From contig CAZMZD010000011.1 of NCBI GenBank assembly GCA_964570895.1, positions 1 through 46,586 of the forward strand: a stretch of 46,586 nt of DNA. Reading direction: 5' to 3'. Shown here piece by piece: positions 22,722 to 30,183 of this stretch. The notes under the pieces were generated by a model, which saw nothing but the letters and a program-made list of their open reading frames with translations, had not been told where the DNA came from and did no database searches. A program made the position numbers and the translations under genes. How positions within the stretch are numbered: the stretch's first letter is position 1; every line of letters starts with the position of its first letter. The DNA is from RGIG1918 sp964570895. Its GTDB lineage: Bacteria > Cyanobacteriota > Vampirovibrionia > Gastranaerophilales > Gastranaerophilaceae.

Positions 22722-24116
22722 TCAAGCGCAAACAAGTTCTTTTTGGGTGAATAGAGCCGTGTTTTCAAACGAATTTTCTACGCTTTTTGTATTATTGTAA
22801 TAATCAATAAATGTTTTAATTTTTTCTTCTAATCCGTATTTTTCAGGCTCTAATGTCCAAGGGGAAGCCGGTTCGGATACAATAGTTGATATAAAATATC
22901 TATCCACAAAAGCATGGCGCTCTTTAAGCTCTTGTGCATATTTTTCGGTTGCAATATTATCTTCCTTGCTTGTCATAGGTAAAATTGAAAAATATAACTC
23001 TGATTTTATTTCTTTTTTATCCATATAATCTAAAATTTCTTCGAGTTCTTTGTTTGAAAAATAGAAAGATTTATGAGCGCGTCTTAAATCTTCACTATAA
23101 AACTCTGGGCTTAGCGCCATTATTGAATTTTTTGAAAACGCCTTTTTGTATAAATCTATAAATTTTTTATCCGGCAGAGAATTAAGCGTGAACGATGTTT
23201 CTAATTCCCCATTAAATTCTTCTGCGATTTTTTTCATTAAAATCATCAAATGTTTCCTGTCTGATGGATTAGGGTCAAAAACAAATCTGAAATTTTTAAT
23301 TCCGCATTCATTTTTAAGAGTTTTAATTTCAGAGATGACATTATCAGGGCTTCTGTATGAAACAAAATCTCGCCCGCTCACAAGCTTTACCGCCTTACAC
23401 CCGCCACCGCACCAAGTGCAATTTCCGCTGCACCCGCGCCCAAGGCACACGCCTTGGCTTGACATCGGCATAGCTGTCAGTTGGTCGTCTTTGCTGTAAT
23501 CCAAGAAAAAAGGCATTTTGGCGTTCGTTTCATAATTTCTTAATTTTTTAATGTCAAAAAACTCATACGAATTTAAATCTTCATCACTTGCGACAAATTT
23601 TTCTTCATTTAAAACAATCTTGCCCCCATCTCTCCAATATAAATTTGAAACAGAGGATAAATCAGAGTCGTTTTCATAAATTTTTCTTGCAAGCTCTCTT
23701 ATTGGCTTTTCGCCTTCCCCTCTTATAATTGCGTCGATAAATGGAAAATTTTCAAGTATTTCTCGCGCATAATAAGATGACGTATACCCACCAAGCGACA
23801 CAAAAACATCGGGGCACTTTTCTTTAACCGCTCGTATGGTTTCAATTACATCATAGCATTGAGGGTGCCAATGTAATGAAAATGCGAGGAATTTAATATT
23901 GTTTTCTTGAACATAATTGCTCAATAAAAAGTTTTTATCTAAATATTTTTCAACGCCTAAATGTACAATTTCGCTGTTAAAACCTTCTTTTTCAACTTCT
24001 TTTGCAAGAGAATACAATCCCATTGCGCAAAAATTAATGGTTGAACAGATAGAATTTGTCGTTGTGTTAATGCTGAGCTGCGGTGTGTGCACAAGTGCAC
24101 AGTTAAAATTTTTCAT
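22722..24116 (-). CDS. B12-binding-domain radical SAM protein
   Basis: This 464-aa protein has the layout of class B radical SAM enzymes. The N-terminal Rossmann-like cobalamin-binding domain (about 1-150) includes FVSLGGYTSSYYAREIL and AIIRGEGEKP. The radical SAM barrel follows, with the cluster motif CSGNCTWC (Cys229, 233, 236). Cys224 and a Gly/Cys-rich GGGC follow closely. Such proteins perform methylations or other radical reactions; the substrate here is unknown. Its leader (24146-24220) carries the same 28-nt block as nrdD, so the two probably share one signal. A 189-bp gap with its own leader separates it from nrdD. The ATG has AAGGAG at good spacing. Confidence 0.85.
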   Translation of the reverse strand: MKNFNCALVHTPQLSINTTTNSICSTINFCAMGLYSLAKEVEKEGFNSEIVHLGVEKYLDKNFLLSNYVQENNIKFLAFSLHWHPQCYDVIETIRAVKEKCPDVFVSLGGYTSSYYAREILENFPFIDAIIRGEGEKPIRELARKIYENDSDLSSVSNLYWRDGGKIVLNEEKFVASDEDLNSYEFFDIKKLRNYETNAKMPFFLDYSKDDQLTAMPMSSQGVCLGRGCSGNCTWCGGGCKAVKLVSGRDFVSYRSPDNVISEIKTLKNECGIKNFRFVFDPNPSDRKHLMILMKKIAEEFNGELETSFTLNSLPDKKFIDLYKKAFSKNSIMALSPEFYSEDLRRAHKSFYFSNKELEEILDYMDKKEIKSELYFSILPMTSKEDNIATEKYAQELKERHAFVDRYFISTIVSEPASPWTLEPEKYGLEEKIKTFIDYYNNTKSVENSFENTALFTQKELVCA

Positions 24117-24145
24117 AAAATCTCCTTAGTCGCGTAAGTGATGAA

Positions 24146-24220
24146 AATTAAGCATTCCGACTATAACGGCTGCGGACCAGTGAGGGACTAAGTTAAAACT
24201 GCACCCTTCTTTCCTTAATC
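24146..24220 (-). ncRNA. Candidate cis-regulatory leader RNA (riboswitch-like), radical SAM copy
   Basis: This has the same architecture as the nrdD leader. P1 is GATTAAG (24214-24220) with CTTAATT (24146-24152). The spacer GAAAGA differs by one base. P2 is AGGG (24204-24207) with CCCT (24183-24186), its loop again starting TGCA. The identical 28-nt block is 24155-24182. Both stems differ in sequence from the nrdD copy yet remain paired, which is covariation. CTTAGTC in the P2 loop (24186-24192) is perfectly complementary to GACTAAG (24125-24131), which overlaps the AAGGAG Shine-Dalgarno of the downstream gene. A TATAAT -10 box lies just upstream. Confidence 0.65.
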
Positions 24221-24234
24221 TTCAATTTAATTTT

Positions 24235-24240
24235 ATTATA
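24235..24240 (-). promoter_or_regulatory. Candidate -10 box of the radical SAM gene
   Basis: TATAAT on the minus strand would start transcription around 24228, about 8 nt before P1 of the leader RNA. The -35 region is A+T-rich without a clear hexamer. Confidence 0.4.
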
Positions 24241-24313
24241 AATATATTTTGAAGCAATAAAATAATTTTTTGTTGGGGGTTTGTATAAAACAATTAATAT
24301 AATACAGGATTTG

Positions 24314-24850
24314 TTATTCGAAATTAAAATCTTTAATATTTTCAATTTCGCTAGAATTTCCCCAATTTTCATTATATAAGTTTTGTTTAACAAATTTATG
24401 AAACGTGGAGTGCTCCCAATCTTTTACAGATTTAACATAGCCATGTTTTACGGGATTATAATGAATATAATTTATTTGATTATTTAAATCGTCTTCATTA
24501 ACTATGGTGTGTTCAAAATACCTTCTTTGAAATATGCCCTTTTCTCTTTTGTTTGTATATCCTGTTTTTAAAATGTCGGTTGGGCATACTTGCCCAACAT
24601 TTCTTGAAAAATAATGCTTTATTGAAGATACTATTTTGGGGTATTCGTTGATATTTTTGGGGTTTATAATCATATGAATATGCTCGGGTAAAACACATAT
24701 TGACACAATCTCAAAATCATAATTCTTTAGAGTATTTTTGAAAGCTGTGCGCAATATGTCAATGTTTTTGATAAAAATCGGACGTCTTTCGTAACTAGTT
24801 AAAATTAAGTGAACAAAACTATTTTGTATAAACACCCTGCGATAATTCAT
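24314..24850 (-). CDS. REP-associated tyrosine transposase (RAYT, Y1_Tnp family)
   Basis: This 178-aa single-domain transposase of the IS200-like Y1 group has the metal-binding HUH motif PEHIHMI (His57, His59) and the downstream INYIHYNPVKHGYV helix with the candidate catalytic tyrosine (Tyr128 or Tyr131). WEHSTFHKFV closes the domain. RAYTs cut and join single-stranded DNA at GTAG-footed REP hairpins, and such hairpins are common in this window. Oddly, a full REP-like palindrome (24579-24598) lies in frame inside the gene and encodes VGQVCPT (85-91), just before the conserved FQRRYFEHTI segment. Another REP-like hairpin (24879-24898) stands 28 bp upstream of the ATG. Confidence 0.9.
   Translation of the reverse strand: MNYRRVFIQNSFVHLILTSYERRPIFIKNIDILRTAFKNTLKNYDFEIVSICVLPEHIHMIINPKNINEYPKIVSSIKHYFSRNVGQVCPTDILKTGYTNKREKGIFQRRYFEHTIVNEDDLNNQINYIHYNPVKHGYVKSVKDWEHSTFHKFVKQNLYNENWGNSSEIENIKDFNFE
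24579..24598. repeat. REP-like hairpin inside the RAYT gene
   Basis: GTTGGGCA-TACT-TGCCCAAC lies in frame in the transposase coding sequence and has GTCG rather than GTAG at its plus-strand foot. Confidence 0.75.
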
Positions 24851-24878
24851 TGTTAAATGATACCATAAATATTTTGCT

Positions 24879-24898
24879 GTTGGGCAAGTATGCCCAAC
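24879..24898. repeat. REP-like hairpin upstream of the RAYT gene
   Basis: GTTGGGCA-AGTA-TGCCCAAC followed by CTAC (GTAG foot on the minus strand), 28 bp before the RAYT start codon. Confidence 0.75.
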
Positions 24899-25024
24899 CT
24901 ACCTCTTTTTTCATCGGTGTTTGAACAAAAAGAAAAAGTGAACACATAAAATATTATACTATGGATATCAACTAGGCTACACCCTAAAAGTCGCATAGTT
25001 GACATCATACAGCAAATAAAAATA

Positions 25025-25108
25025 AGGAGTGAAAGGGATTCGAACCCTTGGTGGGAAACCCACACAACCTTTCCAAGATTGCACCATAGACCACTCGGAC
25101 ATCACTCC
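25025..25108 (-). tRNA. tRNA-Ser(GGA)
   Basis: The minus strand folds as a class II tRNA. The acceptor is GGAGTGA with TCACTCC, the anticodon stem CAATC/GGTTG has loop TTGGAAA (anticodon GGA, reading UCC), the long variable arm is GTGGG-TTT-CCCAC, and the T arm is AAGGG-TTCGAAT-CCCTT. CCA is not encoded. The base after the acceptor would make the discriminator U73, whereas tRNA-Ser usually has G73. Confidence 0.92.
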
Positions 25109-25128
25109 TTATTTTATAAAATTTTCAA

Positions 25129-27594
25129 TTATTCTTTTTCAATAATGATTTTATCGTTATCCATTTTCATTGTCAAAGTGTCGCCTTCAGTATATTTTCC
25201 GCTCAAAATTTCTTCAGCGAGCACATCTTCAACTTTCTTTTGGATAACCCTTCTCAAAGGCCTTGCGCCGTACGCTTCAGAATACCCTTCTTTTGCAAGA
25301 TAATCTTTAACTTCATCAGTAACTTTGAGATTTAAGTTTCTTTCGCCCAATCTCTTGAACAAATCTTTTAACATTAAATCAACAATTTCTCTGATTTCTT
25401 CTTGTGCAAGGTGCGCAAACACAATGATATCATCTATTCTGTTTAAAAATTCAGGTCTGAAAGATTTTTTCATTTCTTCCATAACTGTATCTTTTAATTT
25501 TTCATATTTGTCTTTTTTAACATCTTCTGCAGTTGAGAAACCAAGCTTTTGGGTTGATGTTATCATCGAAGCACCAACGTTTGATGTCATGATGATAATT
25601 GTGTTTTTAAAGTTTACATGGCGCCCTTTTGAATCCGTCAAACGGCCGTCATCTAAAATTTGCAGCATAATGTTAAACACATCAGGGTGCGCTTTTTCAA
25701 TTTCGTCAAACAAGATAACAGAATATGGTTTTTTGCGGACGAGTTCAGTCATATGGCCACCGTCATCATAACCAACATATCCCGGAGGCGAGCCGATAAG
25801 TTTCGAAGTCGTGTGTTTTTCCATAAACTCGGACATATCAATTCTTATCATATTGTCTTCAGAGCCAAAAATGGTTTCTGCAAGCGATTTTGCAAGCTCT
25901 GTTTTACCAACCCCTGTAGGCCCTGCAAAAATAAAACTACCAATCGGTCTGTTTGGTGCTTTAAGCCCAACGCGTGCTCTTCTAATTGCTTTTGCAAGTG
26001 AAATAACGGCTTGACCTTGCCCGATAACTCTTTCATGAAGTGTATCTTCAAGTTTTAAAAGCTTTTCAGATTCGCCTTCTGTAATTTTTGTTACCGGAAT
26101 ACCTGTGATTTGCGCAATAACTTCTGCAACTTCTTCAACCCCAACGGTTGGTTTATTCATATCTTGCGCCGTGCGCCATTCAGATTCAATTTCTTTGATT
26201 TTTGCTTTAATTTCTTTTTCGATATCTCTTAAATCCGAAGCTTTTTGAAACTCTTGGTTTCTGATTGCTTCTTCTTTGTCTTTAATGGTTGCTTTAAGTT
26301 CTTGTTCAAGCTCTTTGCCTTCTTCCGGCAAGTTTGAAACATTTAAGCGAACTTTTGAGCTTGCTTCGTCAATGATGTCGATTGCTTTATCCGGCAAAAA
26401 TCTTTCAGTGATGAATTTTGAAGAAAGTTCAACCGCAGCAACAATTGCTTCGTCTGAAATATTTAATCTGTGGTGTTCTTCATATTTAGATTTCAAGCCT
26501 TTGATAATTTCAATTGCTTCTTCATTACTTGGTTGCTCGATAATTACGGATTGGAAACGTCTGTCAAGTGCAGAATCTTTTTCGATGTGTTTTCTGTACT
26601 CATCAAGCGTTGTTGCGCCAATCACTTGAATTTCACCGCGAGATAATGCAGGTTTCAAGATGTTTGCAGCGTCAATTGCGCCTTCCGCTGCCCCTGCGCC
26701 AATTAATGTGTGAATTTCGTCAATAATAATGATGATATTCCCTGCGGTTCTGATTTCGTCCATAATCTTTTTAAGACGTTCTTCAAATTCACCTCTATAT
26801 TTTGTGCCTGCAACAAGAAGCCCCATATCAAGCTGAATAACTTTTTTATTTTCCAAAATGTCCGGCACTTCGCCATCAACAATTTTAATTGCGAGCCCGT
26901 TTGCAATTGCGGTTTTACCAACCCCGGGTTCACCAATCAAAATAGGGTTATTTTTAGTTCTTCTTGCAAGAATTTGAATAACTCTTTCGATTTCTTTTTC
27001 TCTGCCAACAACAGGGTCAAGCCTTTGTTCGGAAGCCGCAAGAGTTAAGTCTGTGCCAAATTCATCAAGCGATGGTGTTTTTGCTTTCGCAGAGCCAACA
27101 TTTCCGGCAGCAGCAACGGCTCTTCCGCTTGTTGATTGACTTTGCGCGTCTGAAACCTTTGTTTCGCCCAATAGTTTTATAACATTTGCTCTGCATTTAT
27201 TTAAATCGACACCAAGGTTTTCAAGAACTTTAACGCCAACCCCGTGCCCTTCTTTAATAAGCCCGAGAAGCAAATGTTCTGTTCCGATATAATTGTGCCC
27301 TAATTGGCGAGCTTCATCCCAAGAAAGTTCTAAAACCTTCTTTGCTCTAGGTGTAAAAGGTATTTCAACAGCAACGAAGCCGGAGCCTCTGCCGATAATT
27401 TTTTCAACTTCTTCGCGAGCATCTTTTAAAGTAATGCCCATGGATTTCAATGTTTTTTCAGCAACTCCTGCGCCTTCGCCAATTAAACCCAAAAGAATTT
27501 GTTCAGTACCGACGAAATTATGCCCAAGGCGTCTAGCTTCTTCTTGAGCCAACATGATAACCCTAATTGCTTTTTCGGTAAATCTTTCAAACAT
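25129..27594 (-). CDS. clpC: ATP-dependent Clp protease ATP-binding subunit ClpC
   Basis: ClpC is a Hsp100 unfoldase that feeds proteins into ClpP and also acts as a chaperone in stress. The 821-aa protein has two Clp_N repeats (1-145), AAA module 1 with Walker A GEPGVGKTA and Walker B IIIIDEIHTL, a middle UVR-type helix pair (DLRDIEKEIKAKIKEIESEW) diagnostic of ClpC rather than ClpB, AAA module 2 with GPTGVGKTE and VILFDEIEKAH, and the D2-small domain ending KIIIEKE. Cyanobacteria and Firmicutes have this form. It is a single gene here, with tRNA-Ser 20 bp behind it and metW upstream. No mcsA/mcsB/ctsR genes are near. Confidence 0.95.
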   Translation of the reverse strand: MFERFTEKAIRVIMLAQEEARRLGHNFVGTEQILLGLIGEGAGVAEKTLKSMGITLKDAREEVEKIIGRGSGFVAVEIPFTPRAKKVLELSWDEARQLGHNYIGTEHLLLGLIKEGHGVGVKVLENLGVDLNKCRANVIKLLGETKVSDAQSQSTSGRAVAAAGNVGSAKAKTPSLDEFGTDLTLAASEQRLDPVVGREKEIERVIQILARRTKNNPILIGEPGVGKTAIANGLAIKIVDGEVPDILENKKVIQLDMGLLVAGTKYRGEFEERLKKIMDEIRTAGNIIIIIDEIHTLIGAGAAEGAIDAANILKPALSRGEIQVIGATTLDEYRKHIEKDSALDRRFQSVIIEQPSNEEAIEIIKGLKSKYEEHHRLNISDEAIVAAVELSSKFITERFLPDKAIDIIDEASSKVRLNVSNLPEEGKELEQELKATIKDKEEAIRNQEFQKASDLRDIEKEIKAKIKEIESEWRTAQDMNKPTVGVEEVAEVIAQITGIPVTKITEGESEKLLKLEDTLHERVIGQGQAVISLAKAIRRARVGLKAPNRPIGSFIFAGPTGVGKTELAKSLAETIFGSEDNMIRIDMSEFMEKHTTSKLIGSPPGYVGYDDGGHMTELVRKKPYSVILFDEIEKAHPDVFNIMLQILDDGRLTDSKGRHVNFKNTIIIMTSNVGASMITSTQKLGFSTAEDVKKDKYEKLKDTVMEEMKKSFRPEFLNRIDDIIVFAHLAQEEIREIVDLMLKDLFKRLGERNLNLKVTDEVKDYLAKEGYSEAYGARPLRRVIQKKVEDVLAEEILSGKYTEGDTLTMKMDNDKIIIEKE

Positions 27595-27661
27595 TATCTA
27601 TCCCTTGATTAAATACAAAATCATATTAACACAAAACAAGCGCACAACACAAGTAAAAAGC

Positions 27662-28288
27662 TTAATTATTTATTTTTTCTTGTATTACAAAAATCGCGTC
27701 TGACGAGAAGAAATTCGCAATGTGTTTGTTTGCTTTTATTAAATTGCTGCGGTAGCTTTTTTTAAGACCGGATGTAAAATAAATCGAATTCAATATTTTA
27801 ATATTTTCAACTTTGCAAAATTCGTGAAAGTCGTTAATTGTGAGCAAATGAATGTTTGGAGTGTTATACCATTCATAAGGCAGCATATCTGATTTTGGCA
27901 TTTTGCCTTTAAGTAGCAAATAAAATCTGACTCTCCAATATGCAAAATTCGGGAAACTTACGATTGATTTTTTCCCTATTCTTAAAATTTCTTTGAGCAC
28001 AAAATCCGGCTTCACAGTGGATTGCAAAGTCTGATTTAAAATTACATAATCAAAACTCTTGTCTTGAAACTGTTTCAAATCTTCGTCAATATCCCCTTGA
28101 ATAATGGCAAGCCCTTTTTGCATAGATTCAATTGCTAAATCTTGATTAATTTCAACCCCTGTGCCAACCACACCTTTTCTTTTGATAAGTTCTTCAAGCA
28201 AATATCCATCTCCCGAGCCAAGGTCTAAAACCCTTGCGCCTTCAGGAATTAATTTCATAACTTCGTTGTAATTAATAAGCTTATCCAT
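27662..28288 (-). CDS. metW: MetW-like SAM-dependent methyltransferase
   Basis: The 208-aa protein has the MetW pattern: VLDLGSGDGYLLEELI (SAM-binding motif I), GVEINQDLAIESMQKGLAIIQGDIDE, FDYVILNQTLQ (motif II), and the family-specific SFPNFAYWRVRFYLLLKGKMPKSDMLPYEWYNTPNIHLLTINDF. MetW usually pairs with homoserine O-acetyltransferase MetX to support methionine synthesis. No metX is in this window, which is worth noting. Its ATG is at 28288. It is divergent from the YtxH-like gene at 28402, sharing a ~110-bp intergenic promoter region. Confidence 0.85.
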   Translation of the reverse strand: MDKLINYNEVMKLIPEGARVLDLGSGDGYLLEELIKRKGVVGTGVEINQDLAIESMQKGLAIIQGDIDEDLKQFQDKSFDYVILNQTLQSTVKPDFVLKEILRIGKKSIVSFPNFAYWRVRFYLLLKGKMPKSDMLPYEWYNTPNIHLLTINDFHEFCKVENIKILNSIYFTSGLKKSYRSNLIKANKHIANFFSSDAIFVIQEKINN

Positions 28289-28343
28289 AAAATTATTTTA
28301 TCAAAATAGTTTTCTCTAATCAAATTTTTATTCTTGTTAACTA

Positions 28344-28371
28344 TTGTTAAATGTCAAAAAAATGCTATAAT
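28344..28371 (+). promoter_or_regulatory. Candidate promoter of the YtxH/DUF948 cluster
   Basis: TTGTTA (28344-28349) and an extended -10 TGCTATAAT (TATAAT 28366-28371) are 16 bp apart. The transcript would have a leader of about 24 nt with GAGG before the ATG at 28402. Confidence 0.55.
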
Positions 28372-28401
28372 CAAAGTTAAAATAATGTTATTGAGGTAAA
28401 A

Positions 28402-28704
28402 ATGTCAAAGAATGGTGCAGATTTTGGTATAGGTATTTTATTCGGAGTGTTAACCGGCGTTTTGATTGGAACTCTTATTGCGCCTTGCGAAGGCGAAACG
28501 ACGAGAGAAAAGTTAAAAGACGCTATCGACGATTTTAAAGATAGAATTTCTCCGGAGCTTGATGAAGCGAAAAAGCAAGCTGTCGCGCTCATTGAAGAAT
28601 CTAAATGCAAGCTTGAAAAACAATATGAAAAATTTAATAACACAATAAAAGCTCAAAAAATGGCAAAAGCTAAAGAGCGCGAAAATGAATTAGAAAGCTA
28701 TTAA
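28402..28704 (+). CDS. YtxH-domain protein
   Basis: The 100-aa protein starts with a glycine-rich membrane helix (FGIGILFGVLTGVLIGTLIAP, about 7-27), then the YtxH-family turn CEGETTREKL (compare PKSGEETRE in the paralogue at 29080), then a long amphipathic coiled coil rich in Lys/Glu. YtxH proteins are small membrane-anchored proteins linked to general stress; their molecular role is unclear. It is the first of three small genes (28402-29349) with gaps of 9 and 12 bp, clearly one operon. Confidence 0.8.
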   Translation: MSKNGADFGIGILFGVLTGVLIGTLIAPCEGETTREKLKDAIDDFKDRISPELDEAKKQAVALIEESKCKLEKQYEKFNNTIKAQKMAKAKERENELESY

Positions 28705-28713
28705 GGATTAATT

Positions 28714-29067
28714 ATGAGTCACTTAGATGTTAGTTTAGTTATTTTGATTTATGCTACAGTTGCTGTATTGCTTGTGATTGCAGGCTTTTTGGTTAAATTG
28801 TTATTTGACCTTTCAAGCCTTGCGCGCACGACTCAAAGCGCAGTGGAGCTTGTTCAAAATGAACTAGAGCCTACTTTAAAAGAACTTCAAGAAACTGCCG
28901 TTAGCATTAAGTCTATTGCCAATACGGCTGATGAAAAAATCACTTCTTTGAAAGATACTTTTTTTGGTGCCATCGAAAAAACCACCTGTATTACAAAAAA
29001 ACTTAAATCCGTTTTATCAGGCGTTGCTCGTGGCATTGGCGTAGGTATTAAATTATTTAGAAAGTAA
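28714..29067 (+). CDS. DUF948-like membrane protein
   Basis: The 117-aa protein has an N-terminal membrane helix (VSLVILIYATVAVLLVIAGFLV) followed by coiled-coil heptads (about 30-95) with LARTTQSAVELVQNELEPTLKELQETA, the pattern of the DUF948/YtxG family. It ends with a basic glycine-rich tail (GVARGIGVGIKLFRK). DUF948 proteins often sit next to YtxH proteins, as in Bacillus ytxGH; here it lies between two YtxH paralogues. It is probably an envelope or stress protein, with no enzymatic motif. Confidence 0.75.
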   Translation: MSHLDVSLVILIYATVAVLLVIAGFLVKLLFDLSSLARTTQSAVELVQNELEPTLKELQETAVSIKSIANTADEKITSLKDTFFGAIEKTTCITKKLKSVLSGVARGIGVGIKLFRK

Positions 29068-29079
29068 GAAAGGAAAATT

Positions 29080-29349
29080 ATGTCAGTATTAAGATTTATG
29101 GCAGGCGTTTTGGTTGGCGGCGCAGTTGGCGCGGTTTTAGGTGTTTTGTACGCTCCAAAATCCGGTGAAGAAACTCGCGAAGATATTAAAAACAGCGCAC
29201 AAGAAAAATACTCTAAAGCTCAAGACGCTGTTCGTCAAATTCAAGACAAAGCAGACACCGCGCTTGAAGAAGTGCAAAAGAAAGGCGATGAAATTATTGA
29301 GAAAATTCAGTCTTTAATTAATAAACAAAAAGAAGGCGAATCTTACTAA
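29080..29349 (+). CDS. YtxH-domain protein, second copy
   Basis: The 89-aa protein starts MSVLRFMAGVLVGGAVGAVL with a Gly/Val/Ala membrane helix, then APKSGEETREDIKNSAQEKY, the classical YtxH signature, and an amphipathic coiled-coil tail (VRQIQDKADTALEEVQKKGD). It closes the three-gene cluster; a terminator follows 37 bp later. AAGGA lies before the ATG. Compared with the copy at 28402 it is shorter and closer to the family consensus. Confidence 0.85.
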   Translation: MSVLRFMAGVLVGGAVGAVLGVLYAPKSGEETREDIKNSAQEKYSKAQDAVRQIQDKADTALEEVQKKGDEIIEKIQSLINKQKEGESY

Positions 29350-29386
29350 AATTTTATCGATATACATGAAAAAAGTATATATTTTT

Positions 29387-29421
29387 AAAAGCAAGCAAAA
29401 TAATTTTTTATGCTTGCTTTT
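29387..29421 (+). terminator. Rho-independent-type terminator of the YtxH cluster
   Basis: AAAAGCAAGCA (29387-29397) pairs perfectly with TGCTTGCTTTT (29411-29421) across a 13-nt loop. The stem itself ends in the T run. Confidence 0.75.
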
Positions 29422-29562
29422 TAATATCCTTGCACCGCAAGTATTTTCAGGTTTGTTAAGTATTGTAACGAAATAATTTAAAATTGAAATTCAACAAAGT
29501 ATATCGTTTTTATATACGTGTAAGATTTAAACACGACACGATATTATAAAGGAGATATAATT

Positions 29563-29889
29563 ATGGCAGCAGTTCAAGGAATAGGACAACAAGATTATAG
29601 CAAACTAATGAAGCTTCAAAATTTGGATAAATCCGATGTTGCAGCAGTGGTTGCTCAAAATCAAGAATTGTTTAATAATCCTTTTATTTCAAACATTGGA
29701 AGCAGCGTTGCTTCAAATGAAGTTAAAAACAATTCTCCGGTAGATACTGCGGCGATAATTGCGGAAAATAAAAAGAAGCAAAAACAAGAAGAGCAAGGCG
29801 CAGATGTTTCAGCGGTGCTTGCAATGTCAAGTCAACCTCCAATTACAGATTCATCGCTCGGAAACCGCTTGTGTCTTGACGCCGCCTAA
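29563..29889 (+). CDS. Small hypothetical protein, Gln/Ala/Asn-rich
   Basis: The 108-aa protein has no signal peptide or membrane segment. It contains short repeats of the kind DVAAVVAQNQE, DTAAIIAENKK and DVSAVLAMSSQ, spaced 30-40 residues apart: three copies of an amphipathic D-[VT]-[AS]-A-[VI]-[VIL]-A motif in a disordered-looking Gln/Lys background. I recognise no family. The excellent AAGGAGAT Shine-Dalgarno 6 bp before the ATG, plus a ~150-bp A+T-rich leader, suggests a well-expressed gene. It is followed by a tiny membrane protein. Confidence 0.65.
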   Translation: MAAVQGIGQQDYSKLMKLQNLDKSDVAAVVAQNQELFNNPFISNIGSSVASNEVKNNSPVDTAAIIAENKKKQKQEEQGADVSAVLAMSSQPPITDSSLGNRLCLDAA

Positions 29890-29971
29890 TTGGCGCCAAG
29901 GGGCATAAACTAATCAGAAATTATTTTGTTGGCAGAAAAATTGGTAGTAAACATTAATTAGAGAGAGAAAA

Positions 29972-30115
29972 ATGGAGAACAATAAACTGATAAATACGGC
30001 AGTATTTTCATATATTGCAATAACTTTTGTTTTATTCGTTTTCACTTGCTACTATGTCCATATAGTAATGGAAAGCTCGGGTGTAACGCAAGTTATTGCA
30101 GGTTTTGCAGGATAA
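29972..30115 (+). CDS. 47-aa single-span membrane protein
   Basis: The ORF reads MENNKLINTAVFSYIAITFV and continues through one long hydrophobic helix (about 9-35, including LFVFTCYYVHIVM) to end VIAGFAG. The ATG is preceded by GAGAGAG as a Shine-Dalgarno. It lies 82 bp after the Gln-rich gene and 68 bp before fixC. No family recognised. It is called from its ribosome site, its hydrophobic profile and its fit in the gap. Confidence 0.55.
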   Translation: MENNKLINTAVFSYIAITFVLFVFTCYYVHIVMESSGVTQVIAGFAG

Positions 30116-30171
30116 AATCATATTATTAAATTATACTCGCCATTCCGATTTTAAAAAATCAAAAAATATAG

Positions 30172-30177
30172 TATAAT
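30172..30177 (+). promoter_or_regulatory. Candidate -10 box giving a leaderless fixC transcript
   Basis: TATAAT ends 6 bp before the fixC ATG. With normal spacing transcription would start at or next to the A of the start codon, and no Shine-Dalgarno is visible. Confidence 0.4.
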
Positions 30178-30183
30178 ATTTCC

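Noticed and set aside
25325..27547. Several 60-148 aa plus-strand frames opposite clpC
   Set aside because: They are antisense shadows of the strongly conserved clpC gene, with no ribosome sites and biased composition.
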